DNA of 28,410 nucleotides. Source: an uncultured Clostridia bacterium. GTDB lineage: Bacteria > Bacillota > Clostridia > TANB77 > CAG-465. Both the position numbers and the translations under genes were made by a program. Every line of letters starts with the position of its first letter. Positions within the stretch are counted from its first letter, which is position 1. The notes under the pieces are model-generated. The model did no database searches, had not been told where the DNA came from, and worked only from the letters and a program-made list of their open reading frames with translations. The DNA is taken from the NCBI GenBank assembly GCA_934130325.1, contig CAKOYA010000015.1:1-28410 (forward strand), in the 5' to 3' direction. Below are positions 1 through 9,393 of the stretch, one piece after another.

Positions 1-72
1 ATTTCTTATTACTTTTTCTCCATTAATTTCATATTCTTCTAATAACTTTATTAATTTATCTTTACTTACCAT
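1..72 (-). CDS. 5' end of an unrecognised gene (24 codons in window)
   Basis: An ATG at 72 on the minus strand opens a frame that stays open to the window edge. It starts MVSKDKLIKLLEEYEINGEK and is rich in Lys, Glu and Leu. AGAGG lies a few bases upstream as a ribosome binding site. The start is 23 bases after the smpB stop, so it is probably the next gene of the same operon. I do not recognise the family from 24 residues. The predicted amphipathic helix is compatible with many small regulators or enzymes. Confidence 0.5.
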   Translation of the reverse strand, partial: MVSKDKLIKLLEEYEINGEKVIRN

Positions 73-95
73 ACTCTACCTCTTTTAGTTCTTTA

Positions 96-557
96 CTAAA
101 TTTTAAATATATTAATTTCTTTTTTCATTTGTTTTTCCTTAAGACTTTGTCTTTTATCATATAATTTTTTTCCGATACAGACACATAATTCAATTTTCAC
201 CCATCTTCCAACACTATATATTCTACTTGGAATTAAGGTATATCCACCTTGTTTTATATAGTTTTGCAATTTCAATATCTCATTTTTATTTAGCAATAAC
301 TTCCTGCTTCTAGTAGGGTCTACATTATATATATTTCCCATTTCATATGGCGCTATGTACATGTTTTTTAATATTACTTCATTATCTCTTATTAAAGCAA
401 AAGTATCTTTTAAATTTGCGTTTCCCTGCTTAACGGATTTTACTTCAGTTCCCTTTAATTCTATTCCACACTCTATTTTTTCTTTTATATCATACTTAAA
501 ATTAATATCTCTATTTTTTATATTTAAACTCTTAAATTTATTCTCTTTATTTTTCAT
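96..557 (-). CDS. smpB: SsrA-binding protein SmpB
   Basis: SmpB is the protein partner of tmRNA. It binds the tRNA-like domain and carries tmRNA into stalled ribosomes for trans-translation. The 153-residue protein has the family's usual length and landmarks: the GIELKGTEVKSVKQGNANLKD block (about residues 31-51), the NMYIAPYEMGN segment (65-75), DPTRSRKLLLNKNEI (80-94), GGYTLIPSRIY (104-114), and the GKKLYDKR motif followed by a basic Lys-rich tail that enters the mRNA channel. The start is preceded by AGGTG. It follows the radical SAM gene by 8 bases, so the two are probably cotranscribed. The RNA it serves, ssrA, is in the same window about 13.6 kb away. Confidence 0.97.
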   Translation of the reverse strand: MKNKENKFKSLNIKNRDINFKYDIKEKIECGIELKGTEVKSVKQGNANLKDTFALIRDNEVILKNMYIAPYEMGNIYNVDPTRSRKLLLNKNEILKLQNYIKQGGYTLIPSRIYSVGRWVKIELCVCIGKKLYDKRQSLKEKQMKKEINIFKI

Positions 558-565
558 ATTTACAC

Positions 566-2365
566 CTATTTACAGTTCTTTTTTATAAATTTACAATCTG
601 CTATTTTAGTTACACCACAAGCAGAACACTCTTGACTACATCTCTTAGTTGTAGTTTCCTCTAAAGCTTTTTTGTATTCTCTTTTTAAGAATTCTTTACT
701 TACTCCATGCATTATATTGTCCCATGCAAATTCAGCATCTAAATCATACTCTTTACAAGCGTACTCCTTAGGATCTATTTTAGTAGTTTTAAATGCCTTA
801 TTCCACGCTTCTAAATCTAATTTTTCATTCCAACTATCAAATTTAGCACCATTTCTGAAGGCTTCATATATAACATCACATATCTTTTCATCACCACGTG
901 CAATAACTGCTTCTAACATACTTATTCTTGGATCATGCCAATTATACTTAATACATTTATTAGTAAGTTTTTCTTTTAAGAATTGTTGCTTTAATTCTAT
1001 TTTTTCAATTGTATTTTGTCCAAACCATTGGAATGGAGTGTGTGGCTTAGGTACAAAAGTTGAAGTGGATACAGTAACTTTACACTTTCCTCTTCTTTTA
1101 TCTTTTGGAATACTGTAATACAAATCAACTATACTATTAGCTAAATTAACTATTTCTTCTAAATCATGATATGTCTCTGTTGGAAGACCTATCATGAAAT
1201 ATAACTTTATTGTTGACCAGCCATTTTCAAATGCTAATTTACATCCCTTTAATATATCCTCTTTAGTTATATTTTTATTTATAACATCTCTTAATCTTTG
1301 TGAACCTGCCTCTGGTGCAAAAGTAAGTGAGCTTTTTCTTACCTCCTGTATCTGTGACAAAATATTTTTATCTATTGCATCAATTCTAATTGATGGAAGA
1401 GATATTCCAACATTTTTATCTTTGCCTATTTGTATTAATCCATTAGCTAATTCATTAAAGTTAGAATAATCAATTGTACTTAAAGAACACAATGACACTT
1501 CATCTTGCCCAGTACACTTTATAGCATCCTCTGCCTCTGAAAGCAAAGTTTCCACTTTTTTTTCTCTAACTGGCCTATATATATATCCAGCTTGACAAAA
1601 TCTACATCCTCTAGTACACCCACGAAATACCTCTAAAGAAATACGATTTTGAATTATTTCTGTACTAGGTACAACTGGCGCAGTAGGATATACAACCTTA
1701 TCAAAATCTTCTATAACAACTTTTTCAATTTTGTCATCTTTTTTATGTAACAAAGGAATATATACCCCTTTTATATCTTTAATACTTTTTAAGTACTCTA
1801 TTTTAGGAAGTTGCTTTTCCTTCCATTCAACGTACTTTTGAGTTACAAGATCTATTAATTCTTCTCCTTCACCAATCATAAACATATCAATAAATTTTGA
1901 CATTGTAGAAGGATTACAGGCGCAAGGTCCACCTGCAAATACAAATGGATCATTTTCACCTCTTGAACTTGAAAAAATTGGTATTCCTGATAGTTCTAAC
2001 ATATTTAATATATTTGTATAACTCATTTCATATTGTAGTGTAAATGCTACTATATCAAATTTATTAAGAGAATCTTTAGACTCTAATGCATACAATTTTA
2101 CATCTTTTTTTCTCATAACTTCTTCAAAATCAGTCCATGGAGCAAATACTCTCTCACACCATGTATCTTCCCTTTTATTTAAAACGTTATACAATATTTT
2201 CATTCCTAAATTAGACATTCCAATATCGTAAATATCTGGAAAACAAAATGCAAATCTACATTTTATATCTTCTTTTCTTTTTAAAATTTGATTATATTCA
2301 CCACCAACATATCTTGCAGGTTTTTCAACTTTTAATAAATCTTGTTTTGTTATGTTTGAATACAT
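566..2365 (-). CDS. B12-binding-like radical SAM protein (TIGR03960 type)
   Basis: This 599-residue protein has an N-terminal cobalamin-binding-like region (about residues 36-180), with segments such as FPDIYDIGMSNLGMKILYNV and FAGGPCACNPSTMSKFIDMF. A radical SAM core follows. Its cluster motif is CTRGCRFC, with cysteines at 250, 254 and 257. The C-terminus is Cys-rich (RCSQECSACG), which could hold a second metal site. The pattern and length match the uncharacterised TIGR03960 family, often found in Firmicutes beside a DUF2344 partner and RNase G. No partner is visible here; smpB follows directly. Start ATG with AGAAGGGG upstream. The substrate is unknown, so the family assignment is firmer than any function. 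Confidence 0.85.
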   Translation of the reverse strand: MYSNITKQDLLKVEKPARYVGGEYNQILKRKEDIKCRFAFCFPDIYDIGMSNLGMKILYNVLNKREDTWCERVFAPWTDFEEVMRKKDVKLYALESKDSLNKFDIVAFTLQYEMSYTNILNMLELSGIPIFSSSRGENDPFVFAGGPCACNPSTMSKFIDMFMIGEGEELIDLVTQKYVEWKEKQLPKIEYLKSIKDIKGVYIPLLHKKDDKIEKVVIEDFDKVVYPTAPVVPSTEIIQNRISLEVFRGCTRGCRFCQAGYIYRPVREKKVETLLSEAEDAIKCTGQDEVSLCSLSTIDYSNFNELANGLIQIGKDKNVGISLPSIRIDAIDKNILSQIQEVRKSSLTFAPEAGSQRLRDVINKNITKEDILKGCKLAFENGWSTIKLYFMIGLPTETYHDLEEIVNLANSIVDLYYSIPKDKRRGKCKVTVSTSTFVPKPHTPFQWFGQNTIEKIELKQQFLKEKLTNKCIKYNWHDPRISMLEAVIARGDEKICDVIYEAFRNGAKFDSWNEKLDLEAWNKAFKTTKIDPKEYACKEYDLDAEFAWDNIMHGVSKEFLKREYKKALEETTTKRCSQECSACGVTKIADCKFIKKNCK

Positions 2366-2393
2366 TAATATACCCCTTCTAATTTTTATTTTT

Positions 2394-4037
2394 CTACATA
2401 TCTATACCCTGAGAAATTTTTTCATTATATACTTTTGTTATATTTACATTAACACTAATTAATTTTTGTAATTTTTCATATAAATTTTTTTCTAAGCATT
2501 CTAAGTCAATATTTTTTTTCATACTATATAAATCCAAATCTTTTTTTAATGCCCTTGGTAATTCCATATAAATATATCTTATATCAGATATTGTACTGTA
2601 GTCTGTATACTTAGATAAACTTGATATTTTTGTTGTTGTATCTTTTAATATCAAATTTATATTATCTGAATAGAATTTATTTTCATTTATTAAAAAATCA
2701 TTGTAAATTTTTAACATTTCACTTAAAGTTTCATCTTTTTTCTGACTTGTAATCTCATTTGTTAAAACGTTATTGACTTCCTCTTTATTAGCTATTTCTT
2801 CATTAATTTCTTTCTTATCAACATTATTTATTTTATCTAATATATCTTGACCAAGTAATTCAATAATTTTTTTATCTATACTTTCTATATCTTTACCTAA
2901 ATTATCAAAATTTTTAGTAGAAGTCACATCATAGACTTTTATTTCTTCAGTAGCTGTTTCTGTTACATTTCCTTCATCACTTTTTATCTCACTTTGAGCT
3001 TCAATTTCATTTTCCTCATTAGTATTTTCTACTACACTATCTTGATTTACAACTTCCTTTTTTATTGCAGACTCATTTATATATTTTTCTATGATATTTT
3101 TCTTATTAATCAGCGTTTCTCTAATATTTATAAGCATATTTTCTAGATCTAATTTTTCATTTATTACACTTTCTGAATCTAAAACATTTTGCTTTAAATT
3201 TAAGTATTGTGACTCTAACTCAACTATTTTTTTCTCATATTCAAGCAACATATTATCTTCTATTAAAATATTCTTTAAAGCGTCATCATAATCATATACT
3301 AAATTATTAATTTTTAAGTATTGATTGTAGTATTCTAAATATTTTTCACTATCAATACAAGATATATATATTTTAGCAATTTTGGGATCAATTTCATCTA
3401 ATCCACTTTTTAGATTATTAATTCTAGATTTTAAGCTTTGTATCTTCTCACTTTTTTCTTTAGGTATATACTCTGAATATATTTTTGATATTTGTTTATC
3501 TAAAAATTCATTTACACTTTCAACTTGCTCTATGTATTGCATTAATTTCAAAACTGCCGTATTTGCATCTATTAATGTAATATCTTCATTAAACTCTATA
3601 TCTCTAGTTATTACCACTATACTACCAACAGAAAAACTAGGTACTTTTAAAGAATTATTTCTTATTATATCCTTTATTGAGTATCCACTTGCAACATCGG
3701 CTGTGGAAACTTCACTTGTTATTTTTAATTTATAATTGCATACCGAAGATAAGCCAAAAATTGGAGTATCAACATTTAGTCTTATTGCAGGATACGTTAT
3801 GTATTCTTGTTTTTTCTTTATAGTTTCAATCTTATTATCTATTTTTATCAATTCTTGCTTTAATTCTTCTTTACAATCCTTTATATTCTTTAATATATTT
3901 TCCTTATCTAAAACATCAGTATTTTTTTCTTCAACATTAGACTCTTCATTTTGTATATCATCAGCCATAATATACGAATTAAAACCAAAAGCTATAACTG
4001 TTAATAATGATAATATAATTACAACCCTTTTTCTCAT
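2394..4037 (-). CDS. Secreted coiled-coil-rich protein of unknown function
   Basis: This 547-residue protein begins MRKRVVIILSLLTVIAFGFN, a clear Sec signal peptide probably cut near the Ala-Asp after residue 24. The longest frame starts at 4052, but that ATG overlaps the GGAGG ribosome binding site. The ATG at 4037 lies 8 bases beyond the site and is the better start. The mature protein is rich in Lys, Glu, Asn and Ile. It has long heptad-like helices (about residues 30-70, 170-320 and 370-530) around one beta-looking section near residues 75-150, which contains PAIRLNVDTPIFGL. A low-complexity Glu/Asn/Val segment lies near 330-375. No cysteine motif, sortase signal or catalytic motif is seen. 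It has its own promoter and lies behind the Ig-like operon terminator. I do not recognise the family; an envelope or extracellular structural role is inference. Confidence 0.75.
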   Translation of the reverse strand: MRKRVVIILSLLTVIAFGFNSYIMADDIQNEESNVEEKNTDVLDKENILKNIKDCKEELKQELIKIDNKIETIKKKQEYITYPAIRLNVDTPIFGLSSVCNYKLKITSEVSTADVASGYSIKDIIRNNSLKVPSFSVGSIVVITRDIEFNEDITLIDANTAVLKLMQYIEQVESVNEFLDKQISKIYSEYIPKEKSEKIQSLKSRINNLKSGLDEIDPKIAKIYISCIDSEKYLEYYNQYLKINNLVYDYDDALKNILIEDNMLLEYEKKIVELESQYLNLKQNVLDSESVINEKLDLENMLINIRETLINKKNIIEKYINESAIKKEVVNQDSVVENTNEENEIEAQSEIKSDEGNVTETATEEIKVYDVTSTKNFDNLGKDIESIDKKIIELLGQDILDKINNVDKKEINEEIANKEEVNNVLTNEITSQKKDETLSEMLKIYNDFLINENKFYSDNINLILKDTTTKISSLSKYTDYSTISDIRYIYMELPRALKKDLDLYSMKKNIDLECLEKNLYEKLQKLISVNVNITKVYNEKISQGIDM

Positions 4038-4062
4038 TAAAATAGCCTCCATTTTTTCTTAA

Positions 4063-4091
4063 ATTATACCACGATATATATAATAAGTAAA
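4063..4091 (-). promoter_or_regulatory. SigA-type promoter for the secreted coiled-coil gene
   Basis: On the minus strand TTTACT (4091-4086) is followed after 17 bases by TATAAT (4068-4063), with TGG before the -10 hexamer (extended -10). Transcription would start near 4056, giving a short leader with GGAGG just before the ATG at 4037. Confidence 0.75.
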
Positions 4092-4281
4092 GAAATATTA
4101 TAACTAAATAAATATAGAAATAATAAAAATATGAATATTTATATTGTTGCTATAAAAAATTATCATCCTTAAGTTTTATAACATATTTTGTAATTATATA
4201 GCTCAACTTTCTAAAAAATTTTATATAACTTTTACTATACGAAAAATAAACATAATAATAATTTTTTTATTATTTAAGGGC

Positions 4282-4312
4282 AAAAAAATAGAGATGCATT
4301 TAACATCTCTAT
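4282..4312 (-). terminator. Intrinsic terminator of the Ig-like operon
   Basis: A perfect 9-bp stem (ATAGAGATG with CATCTCTAT) and a 7-base loop are followed on the minus strand by six U residues. It lies 10 bases after the stop codon of the 1503-residue protein. The rest of the gap (4092-4281) is AT-rich and I see no gene in it. Confidence 0.85.
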
Positions 4313-4322
4313 TAAATATAAG

Positions 4323-7300
4323 CTATTTTATATCTACTGTAACTTCTGCAGTATCATAAGTATAACTTTTTCCTTTAATACCTATTCCCATAATTGTTTT
4401 TCCATTTTTTAATGGTACAACATATTTAGGTTGTTCATAAGTTATATTACGATTTTGTATTTCAACAACACCAAAATCTATATCTGAATTTCTATCACTA
4501 TTTGTTAAATAAATTTCAGTAAGTCCACAGTAATAAAAATATACATCATGATCTGGACTTTCGTGAGTTAATACAGTACCATCAGAAAGTGTTATAACTG
4601 GATTCATATGATATCCAAAATTTCCATCTAAAACATAGCTATTTTTAGCAAATTTTATACCTGTTATTTCTAGATTTCTATTTGTTGTTGTAGTTGCATG
4701 GTCAACCTCTTTTATGACAGCGTCTACACCCTTTTCATCCTCTACTTTTTCAGTCACATTAATCTTAGTATCAGCTAAAACTTTACCTGAATCCTTGTAA
4801 CCAATTCCTAGTTTACATGTTCCAAGATATTTTGCTTCTGTAATAAGTCTATCATCACCTCGTGATAATAATAATAGACTTCCTGTTGAAGATAACCCGG
4901 CTGACTCATCTGCGCTTATTTTTATTAATTCAAGTTGTGATAAATAATATTGATATTCAGGAGTTTTTGAAACATTATTAGTATCTGATGGCTTTAATAA
5001 AGTTCCATCTGTAAGTTCTATATATGGACAAAATCCTAATTTTGAATCAACTTGCATGTTATATTCATTTCTTGCAAAACTAACATTTTTTATTCCTAAA
5101 CTAGAATTTATTCCTACTGATTCAAATTTTGCAGTAGCATTAATTGTATTGTTATACATTACGTACATTTTTAATGTTCCTGATCCACTTGTTCCCTTTA
5201 TAGGAATAATACTATCAATACTTTGTATGTCAAGTAAATTTTCACTATCTGTTTCAATTTTAATCTGCCTTCTTAGTTTTTGATATTCAGCGTTATTCTC
5301 CAAATTTTGAATTTCGGGATTATACGTAGTACCATCATCTAATTCAATTATAGGGTTACATTTAAACGAAGGATTTTTATTTATATCAAATTTATATTTA
5401 TCTACATAATCCTTTACAAATCTTATACTTTTAATATGATTGTCCACAGAAGCAACTTGAGTCTGAACTGATACGTTAGGATTAGAAACAGAAGTTGCTA
5501 TCAAAGTAGTTGTTTGGTCTGGTTTATATGCAACTATTTGTTTTCCTACAACTTTAAAAGCATCTGTATTACTTACTGTAAAAACAAAATCTTGATTTGT
5601 TGCGTTATTAGGAAAAACATTAACAGTAACATCATAATATATTCCTATTTGAAAAGGAGCATCATTTACGTAGTCCTTATTCAAAAATGCTAGTTTTTGT
5701 ACAGGTACATTTGTACCAGATGTATCGGATTTATTCTCTTGTGCTTCTGATACAATTATATTTATTTTCTTAGTTTTACCATTCTCTTTAACTGTTAATG
5801 AAGTAGAACCTTTACTTAACCCAACAATAGTAACAGATTTTTCTAATACTGTAACTCTTGCTTTAGAAGATGATGTTTTTATTATAGATTTATTAGTATC
5901 GTATTTGTAACTAACAGTTTGACCTACTTCAATATTAATTTCTGATACATTTGAAATATCATCTAAGGCATTTTCCGCCTCAGTAGAAAGTACACTATTT
6001 ATTGTTATTTTTAATGATTTATTACTTGTATCTTTAGCTGTTGCTGTAAGTTTAGTTGTTTTACCTTCGGTTAATGCTATAACATTTTTTCCATCTACCA
6101 TGAAGTTTTCCTCATCATCTACAGATAGAGTATAATCACTTATAGTTGCATTTTCTGGAGATATTTCAAATTCAAATTTACACTCTTCATTTGTTGGGAT
6201 GTTATATACATTACTATTATTTCCTGCTTTAGTTATTTTTCCATTTTCTAAAGTAGCCTCTTTATTTAAAGAAATAGATTTTACTAATACTAGTTCCTTC
6301 ATTAAAGTAACTTCAATAGTATCAGATATCCCATCTAAAACTTTTTTTACATCTTCTGTAGCAGAATCACTTGCAACTGCTGTAGCTTTTATCACTAATT
6401 TTCTTTGCTTTTCATCTCCCATATCATTAGCTTTAATTTTTGCTGTTGAATTACTAACAGTTAATGTAACCCAATCAGCATTTCCCTCTATAATTTGATA
6501 TTCAATACCATATGATTTCTTAGGGATATTAGTTTCAATATCCGGCTTCACATTTATAGATTTACCTTCTTGAACTGCTGTTTCTTTTGTTTCAAATCCA
6601 AGTTCCATATATGGTTTTAATTTTGCACCAGCTTCTTCTTTTTCTTGCATTGTAGAATATATTTCAAATTTTGTGGTATTACTTTTTATTTCTACACCAT
6701 CGACATATAATGTAGCAATCAAAGTTTGAGGTGAACTAGTTACATTTTTAGCCATTATTTTATTTTTGCCAGGTTCACTGCTGTCATATACATTTTCTAT
6801 ATAATCACCACTTTTAGTAGAAAACTTAACTTCATAATCCCCATCAACACCTGTAACCTCTGTAGTGATTGACCACTCTTGGTTTAATACAAATGCATTT
6901 CCACCAGTATATTCTTTTTTCTTACCATTTTCTTTAACAAATTCAATCTTTGCTTTAGCTTTAATCTCTTTTGTTTCATCTATTACATTAATTGTAATTT
7001 TTCCCTCACAATTTTGTTTATCAACAAGTTTACCTTTTATAGTACTTGTTCCAGGAGCTATAGCTGTTATATTTCCATTTTCATCTATACTACAACATTT
7101 TCCTGAAGAAGATATATACTCAACTTCGCTGTTACTAAGTTCATTTCCATTCTCTTTTACTAATATGCTATATGTATCTCCAACATGTAAATCAATTTTT
7201 TGTCCTGTTATCTCTTTGTCTGTTTCAGAGTTGAAAATTCCTAAATCTTTAGACTTAACAATAATATTACAACTATCATATATATTATTATATTTTACTG

Positions 7301-8834
7301 TTATTGTTGTCTCTCCAGCTGAAGTTACTGTAACTTTACCACTATTGTTAACTTTTGCAACCTTTTCATCAGAAGAAGTCCATTCTAGTTTAGCTCCCTT
7401 TGGTAATCCTACCTCTTCGTAATCTAATTGAACTGTTTGACTTTTTCCAGAATATGTTAACGTTTTACTATCTTCTGTAATTTTTACATAGCAATTGCTT
7501 GAACCATTAACACTATCAAGTACTTCAAATTCAGCCTCCGTTTCAGCAATAACTACATCACTTGAATTCTTTATATATGCAACTAAAGTCCCTTTACCTG
7601 CTTTTACTGCCTTTACTGCATTTCCTTCATTTACAATCTCTAATAATCCATTATCATCTTTTTCTCTAAATTTTACATCATTGTTACTAAATCCTGTTGG
7701 TATACCACTCATTTTAAAGTTATATTCACCACCACCAATATAGAAAGGAGCTTTAGTTTCAGAAGTATAATTTTTAGCAAATTTAAATTTTGTAGTATCT
7801 ACTATATCAAATTTTACATTTGCCTCATAATTTGTTCCTTCAATATATGCAACTAGCGTTCTACTTTTCGCAGCACTAATAGCTTTAATTTTTCTTCCAC
7901 CATCTGTTACTTCAATATTATTTGATAACACTTTTTCTTTAAATCTTACATCACTTTGACTATATCCTGCTGGTACACTTGCCATAGTGAAGTCATATTC
8001 ACCACCAGTGTAAAAAGGAGCCCCGCTTTTTACAGTATATTCTTTTGCAAATTTTAATTTATCATTAATATTTTTTGAAGTTTGACTTTGATTTGTATCA
8101 TTACTATCATCGTTACTACTATCATCTATAACATCAAAAGAAACTGAAGTTTCATAATCTGTACCAGGAATATAAGCTGTAAGTGTTCCGCTTCCAACTT
8201 TTATAGCTCTTACTTCCCTACCATTATTTATTATCTTTATTAATTTACTACTGTTTCCTTCAGCTTTGAATTTTACATCACTTTGGCTATATCCTGATGG
8301 CACACTTGACATATTAAAATCATATTCGCCACCTAACTTAAATGGTGCATTACTTTTTTTAGTATATTCTTTTGCAAACTTAAGACTTCCTGATGAAGTA
8401 TTCTTATTTGATGAACCAGAAGTGTTACCAGTACCAGCATCATCTATTACCTGAAATTTAGTTTCAGTTGTAATACTTGTTCCTTCTATTTTTGCTACTA
8501 ATACTCCGGTTCCAGCATTTACAGCATATACTCTTGTTTTATCTGCTGATAAATTTATGTGCTTATTTCCATTTTTTTCTTTAAAGGTTATTTTTTTTCC
8601 TTTGTATTCATCTGGCACTACCATATTGAAGTCATATCCACTTTCCATACTTGTTTTTAGGGGTGCATTAAATTCTTCTGTATATTCTTTAACTCTTCCA
8701 TTAACAATAGGAAAAGAAAAACTACTTGCAGCATATGACCTATTTATTCCAATATAAACAGAACTAATAACCGATATTACAACAACAAATATTATAATTC
8801 CTATTACTATATTCATTCCCATTTTTTTATTCAT
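4323..8834 (-). CDS. Large membrane-anchored protein with Ig-like and other tandem repeats
   Basis: This 1503-residue protein has one N-terminal membrane segment (about residues 8-30) and no LPXTG or other C-terminal anchor, so it is probably displayed outside the cell from an N-terminal anchor. Four units of about 90 residues follow (near 44-131, 150-238, 259-347 and 349-440). Units two to four share FAKEYT, then APF, GGEYDF, VPxGYSxxDVxF and a closing YIxGT. Unit one is more divergent. Ser/Asn/Gly/Thr linkers separate some units. BIG2-type Ig-like sequence comes next (about 448-526 and beyond), for example WTSSDEKVAKVNNSGKVTVT. More beta-rich repeats fill the centre. Three C-terminal units carry a recurring IxLxDGT motif. 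The start follows GAGGTG inside the end of the previous gene, so translation is probably coupled. An adhesin or surface scaffold is a reasonable inference, but no ligand or enzyme motif is visible. Confidence 0.85.
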   Translation of the reverse strand: MNKKMGMNIVIGIIIFVVVISVISSVYIGINRSYAASSFSFPIVNGRVKEYTEEFNAPLKTSMESGYDFNMVVPDEYKGKKITFKEKNGNKHINLSADKTRVYAVNAGTGVLVAKIEGTSITTETKFQVIDDAGTGNTSGSSNKNTSSGSLKFAKEYTKKSNAPFKLGGEYDFNMSSVPSGYSQSDVKFKAEGNSSKLIKIINNGREVRAIKVGSGTLTAYIPGTDYETSVSFDVIDDSSNDDSNDTNQSQTSKNINDKLKFAKEYTVKSGAPFYTGGEYDFTMASVPAGYSQSDVRFKEKVLSNNIEVTDGGRKIKAISAAKSRTLVAYIEGTNYEANVKFDIVDTTKFKFAKNYTSETKAPFYIGGGEYNFKMSGIPTGFSNNDVKFREKDDNGLLEIVNEGNAVKAVKAGKGTLVAYIKNSSDVVIAETEAEFEVLDSVNGSSNCYVKITEDSKTLTYSGKSQTVQLDYEEVGLPKGAKLEWTSSDEKVAKVNNSGKVTVTSAGETTITVKYNNIYDSCNIIVKSKDLGIFNSETDKEITGQKIDLHVGDTYSILVKENGNELSNSEVEYISSSGKCCSIDENGNITAIAPGTSTIKGKLVDKQNCEGKITINVIDETKEIKAKAKIEFVKENGKKKEYTGGNAFVLNQEWSITTEVTGVDGDYEVKFSTKSGDYIENVYDSSEPGKNKIMAKNVTSSPQTLIATLYVDGVEIKSNTTKFEIYSTMQEKEEAGAKLKPYMELGFETKETAVQEGKSINVKPDIETNIPKKSYGIEYQIIEGNADWVTLTVSNSTAKIKANDMGDEKQRKLVIKATAVASDSATEDVKKVLDGISDTIEVTLMKELVLVKSISLNKEATLENGKITKAGNNSNVYNIPTNEECKFEFEISPENATISDYTLSVDDEENFMVDGKNVIALTEGKTTKLTATAKDTSNKSLKITINSVLSTEAENALDDISNVSEINIEVGQTVSYKYDTNKSIIKTSSSKARVTVLEKSVTIVGLSKGSTSLTVKENGKTKKINIIVSEAQENKSDTSGTNVPVQKLAFLNKDYVNDAPFQIGIYYDVTVNVFPNNATNQDFVFTVSNTDAFKVVGKQIVAYKPDQTTTLIATSVSNPNVSVQTQVASVDNHIKSIRFVKDYVDKYKFDINKNPSFKCNPIIELDDGTTYNPEIQNLENNAEYQKLRRQIKIETDSENLLDIQSIDSIIPIKGTSGSGTLKMYVMYNNTINATAKFESVGINSSLGIKNVSFARNEYNMQVDSKLGFCPYIELTDGTLLKPSDTNNVSKTPEYQYYLSQLELIKISADESAGLSSTGSLLLLSRGDDRLITEAKYLGTCKLGIGYKDSGKVLADTKINVTEKVEDEKGVDAVIKEVDHATTTTNRNLEITGIKFAKNSYVLDGNFGYHMNPVITLSDGTVLTHESPDHDVYFYYCGLTEIYLTNSDRNSDIDFGVVEIQNRNITYEQPKYVVPLKNGKTIMGIGIKGKSYTYDTAEVTVDIK

Positions 8835-8835
8835 A

Positions 8836-9381
8836 TTATTTCACCTCTTGTACTTGCATAGTATAATTTACATCATCTATTGCTATATCCTTAACGTTTG
8901 CTATATCACCTGTAACATCAACAGTCACATTTACCTTTCCAGTACTAGGTATAACCAAACTTTCAAAATTTATAATAGCAACTACTTCAGAATTATCATT
9001 TTTTAACTGTAATTGAAATTTATTACTTTCAACAATCATATTATTGTTATTTGAAATTGTAAATTTTATAACACTAGTTTTACCGGACATACTATATATT
9101 TCGAAATCAGAAAAAGTTAGATTCATCCACTTTTTCTCATTTTTTATATCCGAACTAACATTTAATTTTCTCCCATAATCATCATATAACGAATTAGTGT
9201 TACCAACTATATTAGGTAAAGTAGCACTTACATACAATTCCTTATTGTACAAATCCTCATTAGAATTTTTAACTTTTTTACTTATAATCAATTTTGAAAC
9301 AAAAAATATTGTCCATATTACTAATATTAATGTTGCTATTAATATACAAACTAGTAAAAACTTTTTCATTTTTTTATCCAT
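8836..9381 (-). CDS. Membrane-anchored small protein, paralogue of its upstream neighbour
   Basis: This 181-residue protein has a short basic start (MDKKMKKF), one membrane segment (about residues 8-30) and an outward domain made mostly of beta strands. The domain contains FSDFEIYSMSGKTSVIKFTI, a stretch of Asn, and VTVDVTGDIANVKDIAIDDV near the end. It aligns by eye with the 166-residue protein encoded just upstream: both have FxFDSFDI/FSDFEI, a short strand series, and (G)DIANxxDI. This looks like an FxLYD-like or related beta-sandwich fold, but I cannot name a family with confidence. ATG start after AAGGGG. The stop codon is one base from the start of the 1503-residue protein, so the genes form one operon and their products may work together. 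Confidence 0.8.
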   Translation of the reverse strand: MDKKMKKFLLVCILIATLILVIWTIFFVSKLIISKKVKNSNEDLYNKELYVSATLPNIVGNTNSLYDDYGRKLNVSSDIKNEKKWMNLTFSDFEIYSMSGKTSVIKFTISNNNNMIVESNKFQLQLKNDNSEVVAIINFESLVIPSTGKVNVTVDVTGDIANVKDIAIDDVNYTMQVQEVK

Positions 9382-9393
9382 ATAAAAAACCCC

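Noticed and set aside
4092..4281. Possible small proteins of 10-20 residues in the gap
   Set aside because: They are Ile/Phe-rich chance frames in AT-rich sequence with no properly spaced binding site.
6865..7422. 185-codon plus-strand frame inside the large repeat gene
   Set aside because: It is a shadow of the minus-strand gene; the composition mirrors the coding strand and there is no binding site.
7500..8790. Repeats in the large gene as a possible CRISPR or DNA repeat array
   Set aside because: The repeats are protein units of about 270-300 bases with divergent codons, not short identical repeats with spacers.
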